From the NCBI RefSeq assembly GCF_000300975.2, contig NZ_AEEC02000009.1:85563-149562 (forward strand): a stretch of DNA of 64,000 nt. Direction: 5' to 3'. The notes under the pieces are model-generated. The model saw only the letters and a program-made list of their open reading frames with translations. It searched no databases and had not been told where the DNA came from. This document shows, piece after piece, positions 36,801-45,072 of the stretch (positions are counted from its first letter, which is position 1; every line of letters starts with the position of its first letter). The stretch comes from Herbaspirillum frisingense GSF30. Its GTDB lineage: Bacteria; Pseudomonadota; Gammaproteobacteria; Burkholderiales; Burkholderiaceae_D. Both the position numbers and the translations under genes were made by a program.

Positions 36801-37285
36801 CGCCGACCGTCGTGGCCGAAGACGGCACCCTGGTCGCCAGCGAAGCCATCGACGAAGGCGTGGCTCTGCACGCGTTGCTGGAACGCCTGACCCATGCCCA
36901 GGCCTGGCCGCTGGCGCTGCCCGCGCCCGCGGTGCTGGTGCGCTGGTTGGGCGTGTCGGCGGAGATGGCGCAGGTGGTGCATGCGCAGGCGCGCCAGATG
37001 CTGGCGCAACCGCAGCTGGAACGCTTCTTCAATCCGGCCCTGCACCGCTGGGCGCGCAACGAGATGGAGATCGTTTCCACCAGCGGTGTGATGCGCCTGG
37101 ACCGGGTCGTGATGTTCGAGGATGAAGTCTGGGTGCTCGATTACAAGCGGCGCCTGCTCGATAGCGAACGCGCCGATTACGCCGCACAACTGGCGCGCTA
37201 TCGCAGCGCGCTCGTGTCGGTCTTTTCTGACATGCGAATCAGGTCTGCGCTGATTACCGCAGATGGGACGCTGGTGGAACATTGA
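33818..37285 (+). CDS. addA: AddA-like UvrD-family helicase-nuclease
   Basis: This 1155-residue protein starts at GTG 33818, which overlaps the addB stop and has GGGAG upstream; ATG 33833 is an alternative. Helicase motifs are complete: Walker A ACAGSGKT (K47), TFTRKAAQEMRERL, DEFQDTN (D432, E433), GDPKQSIYRFRRAEP and LTVHSAKGLEAPVV. The C-terminal nuclease has VLDYKRR (D1108, K1110) and AAQLARYR. The gene with its partner replaces RecBCD in this organism, as far as this window shows. Whether it recognises a Chi sequence cannot be told. Confidence 0.88.
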   Translation: MSTGEMKKPAPAAYEIDGTAVEAAQFTRAACDPRHSVVVEACAGSGKTWLLVARMLRLLLSGAQAPELLAITFTRKAAQEMRERLMELLHELALADEAGAAALLRERGVAEADLSRLLPVARGLYERILSSEQSLSIDTFHSWFARLLQIAPLASGVPHGYTLTEKNGELLDEAYRRFMQKLRNPEGERIKAALLELYELAGDFNARQLLDAFIDKRAEWWAATQHDGDDSEEIDTPTPLLWLQALCGEDALRDARLSLWNDAALVDRASRIAILLGQGGAANKTRAVAIESALTAGPALAHFDALYSQFFDDKDKPRKNGKVKSLLAAVVQHFQVSEDAALEAFDSEFNAVGTELRKLQGRSKEKQVLQLNGALFIAGRAYLDSYQEVKSEQRVLDFADLEWQAYRLLNDEASAAYLQTRLDARYKHILLDEFQDTNPLQWSIVRSWLRAYGGDAAQPSVFVVGDPKQSIYRFRRAEPRVFVAARDLLRAQGAAVLRANQTRRNASAVVEVLNRSFVRGGNPLFAQQTTLGLEGGEVWRLPLVRQEEGAENVNDEDAEASDPAPVIAWRNPLTTARGEEDDARRLLEGQALAQALLKASREVPVVDGKSTRPMRWSDIMLLVRKRSHLAAYESALRAAGIPFISDRRGGLLESLEIADLIALLTFLITPNDTRALAHVLKSPIIGASDDDLVQIARRAAQADGGHWWQHMLAMQQEGVASAALVRATGMLQRWLQAAPHLPVHDLLDMILHQGDLVARYAQYASPLTRSQTLGNIAAFVELSLNMDAGRYPSLPKFIDALRVLQRSAGGDAPDEASVDASADAVRILTVHSAKGLEAPVVAILDANHSESVEDNLGIICEWPQDQDAPTHFSAFGRRSERGAARQRLFDEEDALRQQEDWNLLYVAVTRAKQLLLVSGVAGTRGAGEGGVVAGSWYERLFASDAPVREISEEAVQGAQAAALEERFELSLFEPRPVPLSLFGAGTGSGAGEAETPTVVAEDGTLVASEAIDEGVALHALLERLTHAQAWPLALPAPAVLVRWLGVSAEMAQVVHAQARQMLAQPQLERFFNPALHRWARNEMEIVSTSGVMRLDRVVMFEDEVWVLDYKRRLLDSERADYAAQLARYRSALVSVFSDMRIRSALITADGTLVEH

Positions 37286-37630
37286 GGCTCCCCCAACTAC
37301 CGTCATCCACTCCATGCGCTTCGGATAAGTTCCAGAAATTCAATAAACATCAAATCAGGAAGTTTAAATTTTCCGTTGTAAGATAAAAAAGATCATCGCA
37401 GAGGGCAAGAGTGATATCTTCGGTGCTCCGTGATTGTTGGCAACTTGGTTTTGTTAGTAATTCCTCGTTGATCAATCCGGGTCCGATCGCATCGGGTAGT
37501 CATGCATCGCCAGGCCGATCCGGCTATCCACGCTCGCACGCTTGCACGCTCATGCGATCTACGCATGGTCCCCGTCTGGTCCCCGCACCGGGCGCGGTTC
37601 CAACAACCTAATCGTTCTACAGGAGGAGAT
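37286..37630. other. 345-bp intergenic region between addA and the antiporter
   Basis: The first 150 bases are AT-rich relative to the flanks and could carry the promoter for the antiporter-ligase pair. I see no clear hairpin terminator for addA and no coding frame with family character. Confidence 0.4.
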
Positions 37631-38839
37631 ATGGAGTGGGCTCTTCCGTCTTTCACCCTCGCACAGACGCTGCAATGGAATGCCTTGCTGGTATTCGGCG
37701 GTCTGTTGCTGTTCGGGCTGATCGCGGGCTACGTAGTTTCCAAGTCCCCATGGGTGCCACGCATCACGGGTTATCTGCTGGTCGGTTTCCTGCTCGGTGC
37801 GGGCGGCTTCAACCTGCTTTCGGGCGAAGTGCTCAAGGTCACCAATATCTTTGCCGACATCGCCGTGGCACTGGTGGTGTATCAGCTGGGTCGCTATGTC
37901 GATATCGGCTGGCTGCGTCGCGAGAAGTGGCTGATGATCACCGTGGCCGTGTCGGCGGTGCTGTGCTTCGGCTTCGTCAGCATTGCGCTGACCTGGTTCG
38001 GTACCGATTCGGTGATGGCGCTGCTGGGCGGCGTGATGGCCATCGCTACGGCTCCGGCCGTGGTGCTGGTGGTATTGCGCGACCTCAAGGCCGAAGGCCA
38101 GGTCACGCGCCGCCTCGCCGCCATGACGGCCTTGAACAATTTCGTCGCCGTGCTGGCCGCCTATGCGCTCTTGCCGGTGATTGCGCACGAGGCCGGCACG
38201 CCCGTGGCCACGCTGATCCAGCACACCCTGTATTCGCTGGTGGGCTCGGCTGTCCTGGCCTACCTGACCTATTGGCTGATGATGCCGCTGGCACGCCTGC
38301 TGGGTCGCGAGAACAGCTCGCAGTTCGTGCTGGTGATCTCGGTGATCGCGCTGGCCATCGGTGTGGCGCATGCGCTGCACCTGCCGGTGATGCTGACCAT
38401 GCTGATCTTCGCCATCCTCTCCAAGAACCTGGATCGGCAGTTCGATCTGATGGAGCTGGAATTCGGCGTCGCCAATGAATTGTTCGTGGTGATGCTGTTC
38501 GTCACCGTGGGGGCCTCGATGAAGCTGTCGGACCTGGGCCTGCTGGGCTTCTCGGTGCTGATCCTGATCGCTGCCCGCTTCCTGGCGATGGGGCTGGGCA
38601 TCTTCCTGTTCGCGCGCTTTGCACGCATGAACTGGCGCCAGGCCGGCCTGCTCACGCTGGGTACCCTGCCCATGACCGAGGTCGGCGTGGGCCTGATGCA
38701 GACCGTGTCTTCGCTGTACCCGCACACCACGGCCAATGTGCTGCCGCTGCTGGCGGGCAGCATGGTGGTCCTGGAATTCCTGGGGCCGGTGGCGACACAG
38801 TTTGCCCTGATCAAATCTGGAGAGAGTGGACGCGAATGA
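37631..38839 (+). CDS. CPA2-family cation:proton antiporter (KefB/C-like membrane domain)
   Basis: This 402-residue protein starts at ATG 37631 with a strong AGGAGGAG site. It has about twelve hydrophobic helices of the Na+/H+ exchanger family PF00999 (LITGYLLVGFLLGAGGFNLL-like first repeat). It lacks the C-terminal Rossmann RCK/KTN domain of KefB and KefC, so it would be about 200 residues shorter than those. The stop overlaps the next gene, a glutamate-cysteine-ligase-like enzyme, by 4 bp; this suggests joint function. KefB and KefC are gated by glutathione, so a link to thiol or amide metabolites is plausible inference. Confidence 0.85.
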   Translation: MEWALPSFTLAQTLQWNALLVFGGLLLFGLIAGYVVSKSPWVPRITGYLLVGFLLGAGGFNLLSGEVLKVTNIFADIAVALVVYQLGRYVDIGWLRREKWLMITVAVSAVLCFGFVSIALTWFGTDSVMALLGGVMAIATAPAVVLVVLRDLKAEGQVTRRLAAMTALNNFVAVLAAYALLPVIAHEAGTPVATLIQHTLYSLVGSAVLAYLTYWLMMPLARLLGRENSSQFVLVISVIALAIGVAHALHLPVMLTMLIFAILSKNLDRQFDLMELEFGVANELFVVMLFVTVGASMKLSDLGLLGFSVLILIAARFLAMGLGIFLFARFARMNWRQAGLLTLGTLPMTEVGVGLMQTVSSLYPHTTANVLPLLAGSMVVLEFLGPVATQFALIKSGESGRE

Positions 38840-40065
38840 ATACCGAGACACTGATCCGCAATGAACAAGACGCCGCTGCGAGCCAGGCCCATGTGGCCGG
38901 TCCGCAGGGCAGCGCCGGTATCCTGCCGTTCGGTTCTTCCACGCCCTTTACCATGGGCATCGAGCTGGAACTGCAACTGGTCAACCGCCGCAACTACAAC
39001 CTGGCCAGCGATGCGGTCGATCTGCTGAACTGGATCGAGCCGCGCGACCTGCAAAAGCAGATCAAGCTGGAAATGACGCAGGGCATGATCGAGCTCAATT
39101 CGGGCATCCATACCCGCGTCGATGAACTGATCGAAGAGCTCAAGGGCTTGCGCGCCGCCTTGAACAAGGGCGCGCAATACCTCAACATCGACGTCTCCGG
39201 CGGTGGCGCGCATCCCTTCCAGCACTGGAATGAACAGCGCATCACGCCCAGCGAGCGTTTCCATTACCTGCACGAGAAATACGGCTACCTGGCCAAGACC
39301 TTCACGGTGTTCGGCCAGCACATCCACATCGGGGTGGAGAATGGCGACGATGCGCTGTACCTCACGCACGGCTTTTCGCGTTACGTGCCGCATTTCATCG
39401 CACTCTCGGCGGCGTCGCCGTTCTACCAGGGTGCCGATACCAAGTTCGATTCCTCACGCAGCAATGTGGTACGCGCCTTCCCGTTGTCGGGCACGGCCCC
39501 GGTCCACACCCGCTGGGCCGAGTTCGAGACCTACTACGATGAGTTGCACCAGATGGGCATCATCGCCAGCATGAAGGATTTCTACTGGGACATCCGTCCC
39601 AAGCCGGAATACGGCACCGTGGAAATCCGCGTCTGCGATACGCCCCTGACCATCGAGCATGCGGCACACCTGGGCGCCTATGCCCAGCTGCTGGCACGCT
39701 GGATCCTGACTGAACGTCCCTTCGTGGTGGGTGACGATTTCTACCTGCTGTACCAGTTCAACCGATTCGAGGCCAGCCGTTTTGGCCTGAACGGTCAGTT
39801 GGCATTGCATGGCGCCACGCCTTCGCAGTCGCGCAAGCTGCCCATCTTCGAACATCTGCTGCAGCAGTTGCAGTTGCTGGAACCCTACGTGGCCAACGAG
39901 GCCGAGCACCAGACCATCGTGCGCCTGCGTCGCATTGCGCATGACCGGCTCTCGGACGCCAACTGGCTGCGCCAGATGTTCGCCCAGCGCGGATCGCTCA
40001 ATGACATGATGCGGCTGTCCTCGGAGTTGTGGATGGGCGTGGAGCCGCCGCCGTATTTCCAGTAA
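38836..40065 (+). CDS. ybdK: YbdK-family carboxylate-amine ligase (GCS2)
   Basis: This is a 409-residue ATP-grasp-like ligase of the GCS2/YbdK family. It has the N-terminal metal and substrate strand FTMGIELELQLVN, EMTQGMIELNSG, GQHIHIGVENGDDAL and the arginine region WDIRPKPEYGTVEIRVCDT. YbdK has weak gamma-glutamylcysteine ligase activity in vitro and an unclear role in cells. The overlap with the antiporter gene suggests translational coupling. Confidence 0.9.
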   Translation: MNTETLIRNEQDAAASQAHVAGPQGSAGILPFGSSTPFTMGIELELQLVNRRNYNLASDAVDLLNWIEPRDLQKQIKLEMTQGMIELNSGIHTRVDELIEELKGLRAALNKGAQYLNIDVSGGGAHPFQHWNEQRITPSERFHYLHEKYGYLAKTFTVFGQHIHIGVENGDDALYLTHGFSRYVPHFIALSAASPFYQGADTKFDSSRSNVVRAFPLSGTAPVHTRWAEFETYYDELHQMGIIASMKDFYWDIRPKPEYGTVEIRVCDTPLTIEHAAHLGAYAQLLARWILTERPFVVGDDFYLLYQFNRFEASRFGLNGQLALHGATPSQSRKLPIFEHLLQQLQLLEPYVANEAEHQTIVRLRRIAHDRLSDANWLRQMFAQRGSLNDMMRLSSELWMGVEPPPYFQ

Positions 40066-40173
40066 CCGATATGTCGCTATCCATGATTTCCACCGCAAGG
40101 CGGTGAGCTTGAGTTGAGGTGTCCGCCCGCCCGGGTGATTGCAGAGCACACGGGACGGCGGCGAGAAGGCAGG

Positions 40174-40208
40174 GGGGCCGGTGTCGCAAGATGCCGGCCC
40201 CTTGTCTT
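40174..40208 (+). terminator. Rho-independent terminator after the antiporter-ligase pair
   Basis: GGGGCCGG pairs with CCGGCCCC, the stem extended by wobble pairs to a GCAA tetraloop, and is followed by TTGTCTTTG. It lies about 110 bp past the ybdK stop. Confidence 0.7.
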
Positions 40209-40312
40209 TGTGATCGTTGTTTCCTGGCTCTTGTGCGCAAGGGCCGGGATCGCCGACAATCACGGCTTTTGAAGCGACCTCGGGCTGCACCGAGATGCGT
40301 GCCGGAGCCAGC

Positions 40313-41521
40313 ATGAACCACCATTCCCCCAAGCATTTTGATGTCGCCGTCATCGGCGCCGGCGCGGCCGGCATGATGTGCGCCGCCGTGGCCGGCCAGC
40401 GTGGCCGGCGCGTGGTCCTGATCGACCATGCCGGCAAGCTGGCCGAGAAGATCCGCATCTCCGGGGGCGGGCGCTGCAATTTCACCAATGTGGGCGCCGG
40501 GCCACAGCATTATCTTTCGCAGAATCCGCATTTCTGCCGCAGCGCCCTGTCGCGCTATACCCCACAGGACTTCATCGGACTGGTCAAGCGCCACCGCATC
40601 GGTTTTCACGAAAAGCACAAGGGCCAGCTGTTCTGCGACGATTCAGCCGAGGACATCATCGCCATGCTCAAGGCCGAATGCGAGACCGGCAACGTCAGCT
40701 GGCGCATGCCCTGCACCGTGCATGAGGTCGGCAAGAGTGGCGAGCTGTTCCGCATCGCCACCAGTGCCGGCGAAATCCAGGCGGCGAGCCTGGTGATCGC
40801 CACCGGCGGACTGTCCATTCCCAAGATCGGCGCCACCGATTTCGCCTACCGCATCGCCCGCCAGTTCGATCTCAAGCTGATCGAACCGCGCCCAGGGCTG
40901 GTGCCGCTGACCTTCGATGGCAAGGGCTGGCAATCGCTGGTGGAGCTGGCCGGCATCGCCCTGGAGGTGGAAGTGGAAACCGGGGTGAAGAAGGAGCGGG
41001 GTTATTTCCTGGAAGACCTGCTGTTTACCCATCGTGGCCTGTCCGGCCCGGCCATCCTGCAGATTTCCAGCTTCTGGAAGCCGGGCGCGCCGCTGACCCT
41101 GAACCTGCTGCCGCAACTGGATGTGGCCGAGACACTGATCGAGGGCAAGGGGACGCTCAAGAAGAACCTGGGCAACCTGCTCGCGCAATGGCTGCCCAAC
41201 CGCCTGGCCGAGGGCTGGCTCCAGATCCATGGCTTCGATGCCGGCGCGCGCATTGCCGACATGCCGGACAAGGCACTCAAGAAGCTGGGCGACTCCCTCA
41301 ACCGCTGGGTGATCGTCCCCAGCGGCTCGGAAGGCTATCGCAAGGCCGAGGTCACCCTGGGTGGCGTCGATACCCGCGAGCTGTCGCAACAGACCATGAT
41401 GGCCAACAAGGTGCCGGGCCTGCATTTCATCGGCGAGGCCACTGACGTCACTGGCTGGCTGGGTGGCTACAACTTCCAGTGGGCCTGGGCCTCGGGTGTG
41501 GCGGCCGGTTCGGCGGTGTGA
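40313..41521 (+). CDS. NAD(P)/FAD-dependent oxidoreductase, HI0933/YhiN family
   Basis: This is a 402-residue flavoprotein starting at ATG 40313 (GGAG upstream; ATG 40295 is possible). The N-terminal Rossmann fold has VAVIGAGAAGMMCAAVAGQ, then the family hallmark KIRISGGGRCNFTN. The C-terminal FAD segment reads GLHFIGEATDVTGWLGGYN followed by QWAWASG. The family is widespread and its substrate is unknown; no neighbour narrows it. Confidence 0.9.
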   Translation: MNHHSPKHFDVAVIGAGAAGMMCAAVAGQRGRRVVLIDHAGKLAEKIRISGGGRCNFTNVGAGPQHYLSQNPHFCRSALSRYTPQDFIGLVKRHRIGFHEKHKGQLFCDDSAEDIIAMLKAECETGNVSWRMPCTVHEVGKSGELFRIATSAGEIQAASLVIATGGLSIPKIGATDFAYRIARQFDLKLIEPRPGLVPLTFDGKGWQSLVELAGIALEVEVETGVKKERGYFLEDLLFTHRGLSGPAILQISSFWKPGAPLTLNLLPQLDVAETLIEGKGTLKKNLGNLLAQWLPNRLAEGWLQIHGFDAGARIADMPDKALKKLGDSLNRWVIVPSGSEGYRKAEVTLGGVDTRELSQQTMMANKVPGLHFIGEATDVTGWLGGYNFQWAWASGVAAGSAV

Positions 41522-41680
41522 GGCGAAGTTGGTGGTGAGGTTGCTGACGTTGCAGATGGCAAGGGTGGAATTTTTCGTCCGCTTCCCTTGACTTCAGGTG
41601 AAGCATCATCTTGACTGTGATAAGTGACTGATTCTTATCCGTTTTTTACTGGCGGGGTGGAAAAAAAGCCACGTTTGGCC

Positions 41681-41709
41681 TTCCAATCGGGTGTCAGTAC
41701 TGCTACAAT
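41681..41709 (+). promoter_or_regulatory. rpsU promoter
   Basis: A -35 box TTCCAA (41681-41686) and an extended -10 TGC-TACAAT (41701-41709) have exact 17-bp spacing. They lie 45 bp before the rpsU start. Confidence 0.7.
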
Positions 41710-41753
41710 CGCTTTCTTTGCTATCCAACCTAACCTTTTTGGTTTGAATTTAC

Positions 41754-41966
41754 ATGACCACTATTCGCGTTAAAGAGAACGAGCCGTTCGAAGTTGCAAT
41801 GCGTCGCTTCAAGCGCACCATCGAGAAGACCGGTCTGCTGACCGAACTGCGCGCACGCGAGTTCTACGAAAAGCCGACCGCTGAGCGCAAGCGCAAGCTG
41901 GCTGCTGCCGTGAAGCGTCATTACAAGCGCATCCGCAGCCAACAGCTGCCGAAGAAGCTGTACTAA
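41754..41966 (+). CDS. rpsU: Ribosomal protein S21
   Basis: This 70-residue basic protein matches S21 throughout ([36 protein letters not shown]). S21 helps the 30S subunit start translation. It is the first gene of the macromolecular synthesis series with yqeY, dnaG and rpoD, though a terminator separates it from the rest. Confidence 0.97.
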   Translation: MTTIRVKENEPFEVAMRRFKRTIEKTGLLTELRAREFYEKPTAERKRKLAAAVKRHYKRIRSQQLPKKLY

Positions 41967-42001
41967 GAATTTTCTGCCGCGCCCAGGTGCGGCCGATGTG
42001 T

Positions 42002-42035
42002 AAACCCGCTCCGGTGTTGGTCCGCAGCGGGTTTT
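42002..42035 (+). terminator. Terminator or attenuator after rpsU
   Basis: AAACCCGCT pairs with AGCGGGTTT over a 15-nt loop and is followed by T-rich sequence (TTTTCGCTTTTTTCC). It should lower read-through from rpsU into dnaG and rpoD, as the equivalent terminator does in E. coli. Confidence 0.75.
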
Positions 42036-42261
42036 CGCTTTTTTCCTCATTTGTTCGCTGGTTCGTCACCTTGAGCCTGCCCGTCCTGGATTTTCTTCTC
42101 TGAAACCCCAGATATGAAGCAAAGGTAGCGATTCGGGCTGGCGATAAGCCCATCCATGTTCTACGATCCTATGACAGGCGGCCACCTTGCCGCCTGGAAC
42201 ACTGGATGCGGGATGGCGCCAGATTGCAGAATACTCATCCACCTCATCTTCGGAGTACCCC

Positions 42262-42708
42262 ATGGGTTTGAAAGAGCAGATCACGGAAGACATGAAGGCG
42301 GCCATGCGCGCCAAGGAAATGGGCAAGCTGGGCACCATCCGCCTCTTGACCGCCGCGATGAAGCAGAAGGAAGTCGATGAACGCGTCGAACTGACCGACG
42401 CCCACGTGCTGGCCATCATCGACAAGATGGTCAAGCAGCGCAAGGATTCCATCTCCCAGTTCGAAGCCGGTGGTCGCCAGGATCTGGCCGACATCGAAAA
42501 GGCCGAGCTGGCGGTGCTGGCGGCCTACATGCCGGCCAGCCTGTCGGATGACGAGATCAAGGCCGAGGTACAGGCTGCCGTGGCTGCCACGGGCGCAGCC
42601 GGTCCGCAGGACATGGGCAAGGTCATGGGCGTGTTGAAGCCCAAGCTGGCCGGTCGTGCCGACATGACGGCGGTGTCCGCGCTGGTCAAGGCCGCGCTGG
42701 CGTCCTGA
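42262..42708 (+). CDS. yqeY: GatB/YqeY domain protein
   Basis: This 148-residue protein starts at ATG 42262 with CGGAG upstream. It has the YqeY-type helical domain (LKEQITEDMKAAMRAKEMGK, LADIEKAELAVLAAYMPASL, MGKVMGVLKPKLAGRADM), the tRNA-binding fold also found at the end of GatB. Its function as a free-standing protein is not settled. It sits between rpsU and dnaG, as is usual in many proteobacteria. Confidence 0.93.
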   Translation: MGLKEQITEDMKAAMRAKEMGKLGTIRLLTAAMKQKEVDERVELTDAHVLAIIDKMVKQRKDSISQFEAGGRQDLADIEKAELAVLAAYMPASLSDDEIKAEVQAAVAATGAAGPQDMGKVMGVLKPKLAGRADMTAVSALVKAALAS

Positions 42709-42760
42709 TCGGGCTGCCGCTCTTCCTGCCACTGGCTCCGTCCATTCGTCCGCAACCCAG

Positions 42761-44557
42761 GTGATTCCACAGTCGTTCATCCAGGACCTGCTCAACCGCG
42801 TCGACATCGTCGACGTGGTGGGACGTTACGTGCAGCTGAAGAAGGGTGGCGCCAACTTCATGGGCCTGTGCCCCTTCCACAACGAGAAATCCCCCAGCTT
42901 CACCGTCAGCCCGACCAAGCAGTTCTATCACTGCTTCGGCTGTGGCGCGCACGGTACCGCGATCAGTTTCCTGATCGAGTATTCCGGCATGGGTTTCGTG
43001 GAAGCGGTCAAGGATCTGGCCCAGAACGTGGGCATGGTGGTGCCCGAGCGCGAAGACAGCATCCCCCTGGCCCAGCGCCAGGAAAAGCAGGCCAAGAGCA
43101 TGGCCTTGTCGGATGTGATGACGCGCGCCAATGACTTTTACCGGCACCAGCTGCGCGGCGCCCAGATTGCCATCGACTATCTCAAGGGGCGAGGCCTGAC
43201 CGGCGAGATCGCCGCCCGCTTCGGCCTGGGCTATTCGCCCGACGAGTGGGACAGCCTGCGTCAGGTCTTCCCCGATTACGAGAACGAGGCCCTGGTCGAA
43301 TCGGGCCTGGTGATCGACAAGAGCGAAGAGGGCGGCGCCCACCGCAAGCGTTACGACCGCTTCCGGGGCCGCGTCATGTTCCCCATCCGCAATACCAAGG
43401 GCCAGGTGATCGGCTTTGGCGGCCGCGTGATGGATGGGGGCGAACCCAAGTACCTGAACTCGCCCGAAACCCCGCTGTTCCAGAAGGGCAGCGAACTGTA
43501 CGGCCTGTTCGAGGCGCGCCAGGCGATTCGCGAGGCCGGCTATGCGCTGGTGACCGAAGGTTATATGGATGTGGTGGCGCTGGCCCAGCTGGGCTTCCCG
43601 CAAGCGGTGGCCACGCTGGGAACGGCCTGCACCCCGATCCACGTGCAGAAGCTGTTGCGCCAGACCGACCAGGTGATCTTCAGCTTCGACGGCGACAACG
43701 CCGGCCGCCGTGCCGCGCGCCGCGCGCTGGAAGCCTGCCTGCCGTATGCCTCGGACAACAAGACCATCAAGTTCCTGTTCCTGCCCAAGGAGCACGACCC
43801 CGACAGTTACGTGCGCGAGATGGGTGCCCCGGCCTTCGAGGAACAGATTCGCGAAGCGCTGCCGTTGTCGCAGTTCCTGCTGCGGGAAATCATCGGCGAG
43901 AACGACCTGCGCTCCCCGGAAGGCCGCGCCCATGCACAGTTTGCGGCCAAGCCCATGCTGCAGGCCTTGCCGGCATCGGCCTTGCGCCTGCAGATCGTGC
44001 GCAGCATCGCCCAGGCCACGCAGTCAACCGCGGCCGAGCTTGAGGCATTGTTTGAACTGGAAAAACCGGTCGCCCGCGTACGCGCCGCACCGCCGCGCAG
44101 CAAGCGTACCGCGCCGGTCGGCCTGGCGCGCCAGATCATGCGCCTGCTGGTGGCGCATCCGCAGTTGTCGGCCGACCTTGATGCCGGCGCGCTGGAAGCC
44201 ATCGCCCGCATCGCTCCGGACCAGGCCGAGATGCTCGGGCAACTGGTCGGCGCCGCCCAGAGCATGGGCGAGCAGGCCAATTTCGCCGCCCTGGTCGAGC
44301 ATCTGCGCGAGGGCGGCCCCGAGTTCGATTCGATGATCGCGGAAATCGCGGCCGAATCGGAATCCGAATTCGATGTGGTGCGGGCCGAGATGGCCGGCGC
44401 CATCCGCCAGGCCAGGATCCGCGCCCTCGACGAGGAGATGCAGATGCTGGTGACCTCGAACCTGCGCACCGAGGAAGAGCGCAACCGCTATCGCGAGCTG
44501 ATGCAGCGCAAGGAATGGCTCAAGCGCCAGACCGGCGGTGCCGCCGTGGCGGGATGA
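42761..44557 (+). CDS. dnaG: DNA primase
   Basis: This is a 598-residue replicative primase that makes RNA primers at the fork. It starts at GTG 42761 (IPQSFIQDLLNRVDIVDVVG), which is the standard N-terminus. The CHC2 zinc site is C37, H40, C58 and C61 (CPFH, CFGC). The Toprim domain has VTEGYMDVVALAQLG and FSFDGDNAGRRAA, and the C-terminal DnaB-binding helices run from about residue 450. Confidence 0.96.
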   Translation: MIPQSFIQDLLNRVDIVDVVGRYVQLKKGGANFMGLCPFHNEKSPSFTVSPTKQFYHCFGCGAHGTAISFLIEYSGMGFVEAVKDLAQNVGMVVPEREDSIPLAQRQEKQAKSMALSDVMTRANDFYRHQLRGAQIAIDYLKGRGLTGEIAARFGLGYSPDEWDSLRQVFPDYENEALVESGLVIDKSEEGGAHRKRYDRFRGRVMFPIRNTKGQVIGFGGRVMDGGEPKYLNSPETPLFQKGSELYGLFEARQAIREAGYALVTEGYMDVVALAQLGFPQAVATLGTACTPIHVQKLLRQTDQVIFSFDGDNAGRRAARRALEACLPYASDNKTIKFLFLPKEHDPDSYVREMGAPAFEEQIREALPLSQFLLREIIGENDLRSPEGRAHAQFAAKPMLQALPASALRLQIVRSIAQATQSTAAELEALFELEKPVARVRAAPPRSKRTAPVGLARQIMRLLVAHPQLSADLDAGALEAIARIAPDQAEMLGQLVGAAQSMGEQANFAALVEHLREGGPEFDSMIAEIAAESESEFDVVRAEMAGAIRQARIRALDEEMQMLVTSNLRTEEERNRYRELMQRKEWLKRQTGGAAVAG

Positions 44558-45072
44558 GGATGGGCCGCCGTCGCCAGGGGCTGATGAGTAGCTGCTGGGG
44601 AGTGGGCGACGCGCTTGAAACAGGAGGATGGACATCGGTAACCCAGGTCATCGATGGCAGGGTCGCAGGAGCTGACAGGGCAGGTTTCCGGAAAACACGG
44701 TAAAGCCATGCAAATTGCCGTGATTTGTCCGCCGGATCGCCGGTGAATGGCCGAATATCGCGGCTTGATCCGGGAGAAAAGAGCCCCATCTGTGCTATAC
44801 TATAGGGCTTTAGTTCCGCCGGATGGCTCTTGCATCCCCACCCTGCGGCACCATGTCTTCACCCCGGCGCATCGGGATGAAGGCCGGCAGACAGCGGTAT
44901 CGCCTGCCGGATCGGGAATGGCACGACTGCCTGCCTTCCAGATCGATGGCCCGCCGGTAAAAAGGAACGTTGCGCGTGCAGCCGGAGTCTACCGGGAAAT
45001 CGGTACCGGAGTTGCATCATTAGCATGACTTGATTGGCGCAATGAGTGAATTCTCAATTGGCAGTTGATTCT
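44558..45072. other. 515-bp region between dnaG and rpoD
   Basis: No gene is supported; a 93-codon frame at 44747-45028 looks non-coding. The region holds the rpoD promoter (44793-44801), which predicts a 5' leader of about 265 nt. The leader is GC-rich with several possible stems (for example GCCGGCAGACAG with CTGCCGG-type repeats near 44882-44915), but I cannot name a known regulatory RNA. Confidence 0.45.
44793..44801 (+). promoter_or_regulatory. Extended -10 promoter upstream of rpoD
   Basis: TGC-TATACT is an extended -10 element with a near-consensus hexamer, in an otherwise GC-rich leader. No good -35 at 17 bp is seen, as expected for extended -10 promoters. Confidence 0.6.

Noticed and set aside
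44747..45028. 93-codon open frame upstream of rpoD
   Set aside because: It has no family resemblance and spans the predicted rpoD promoter and leader.
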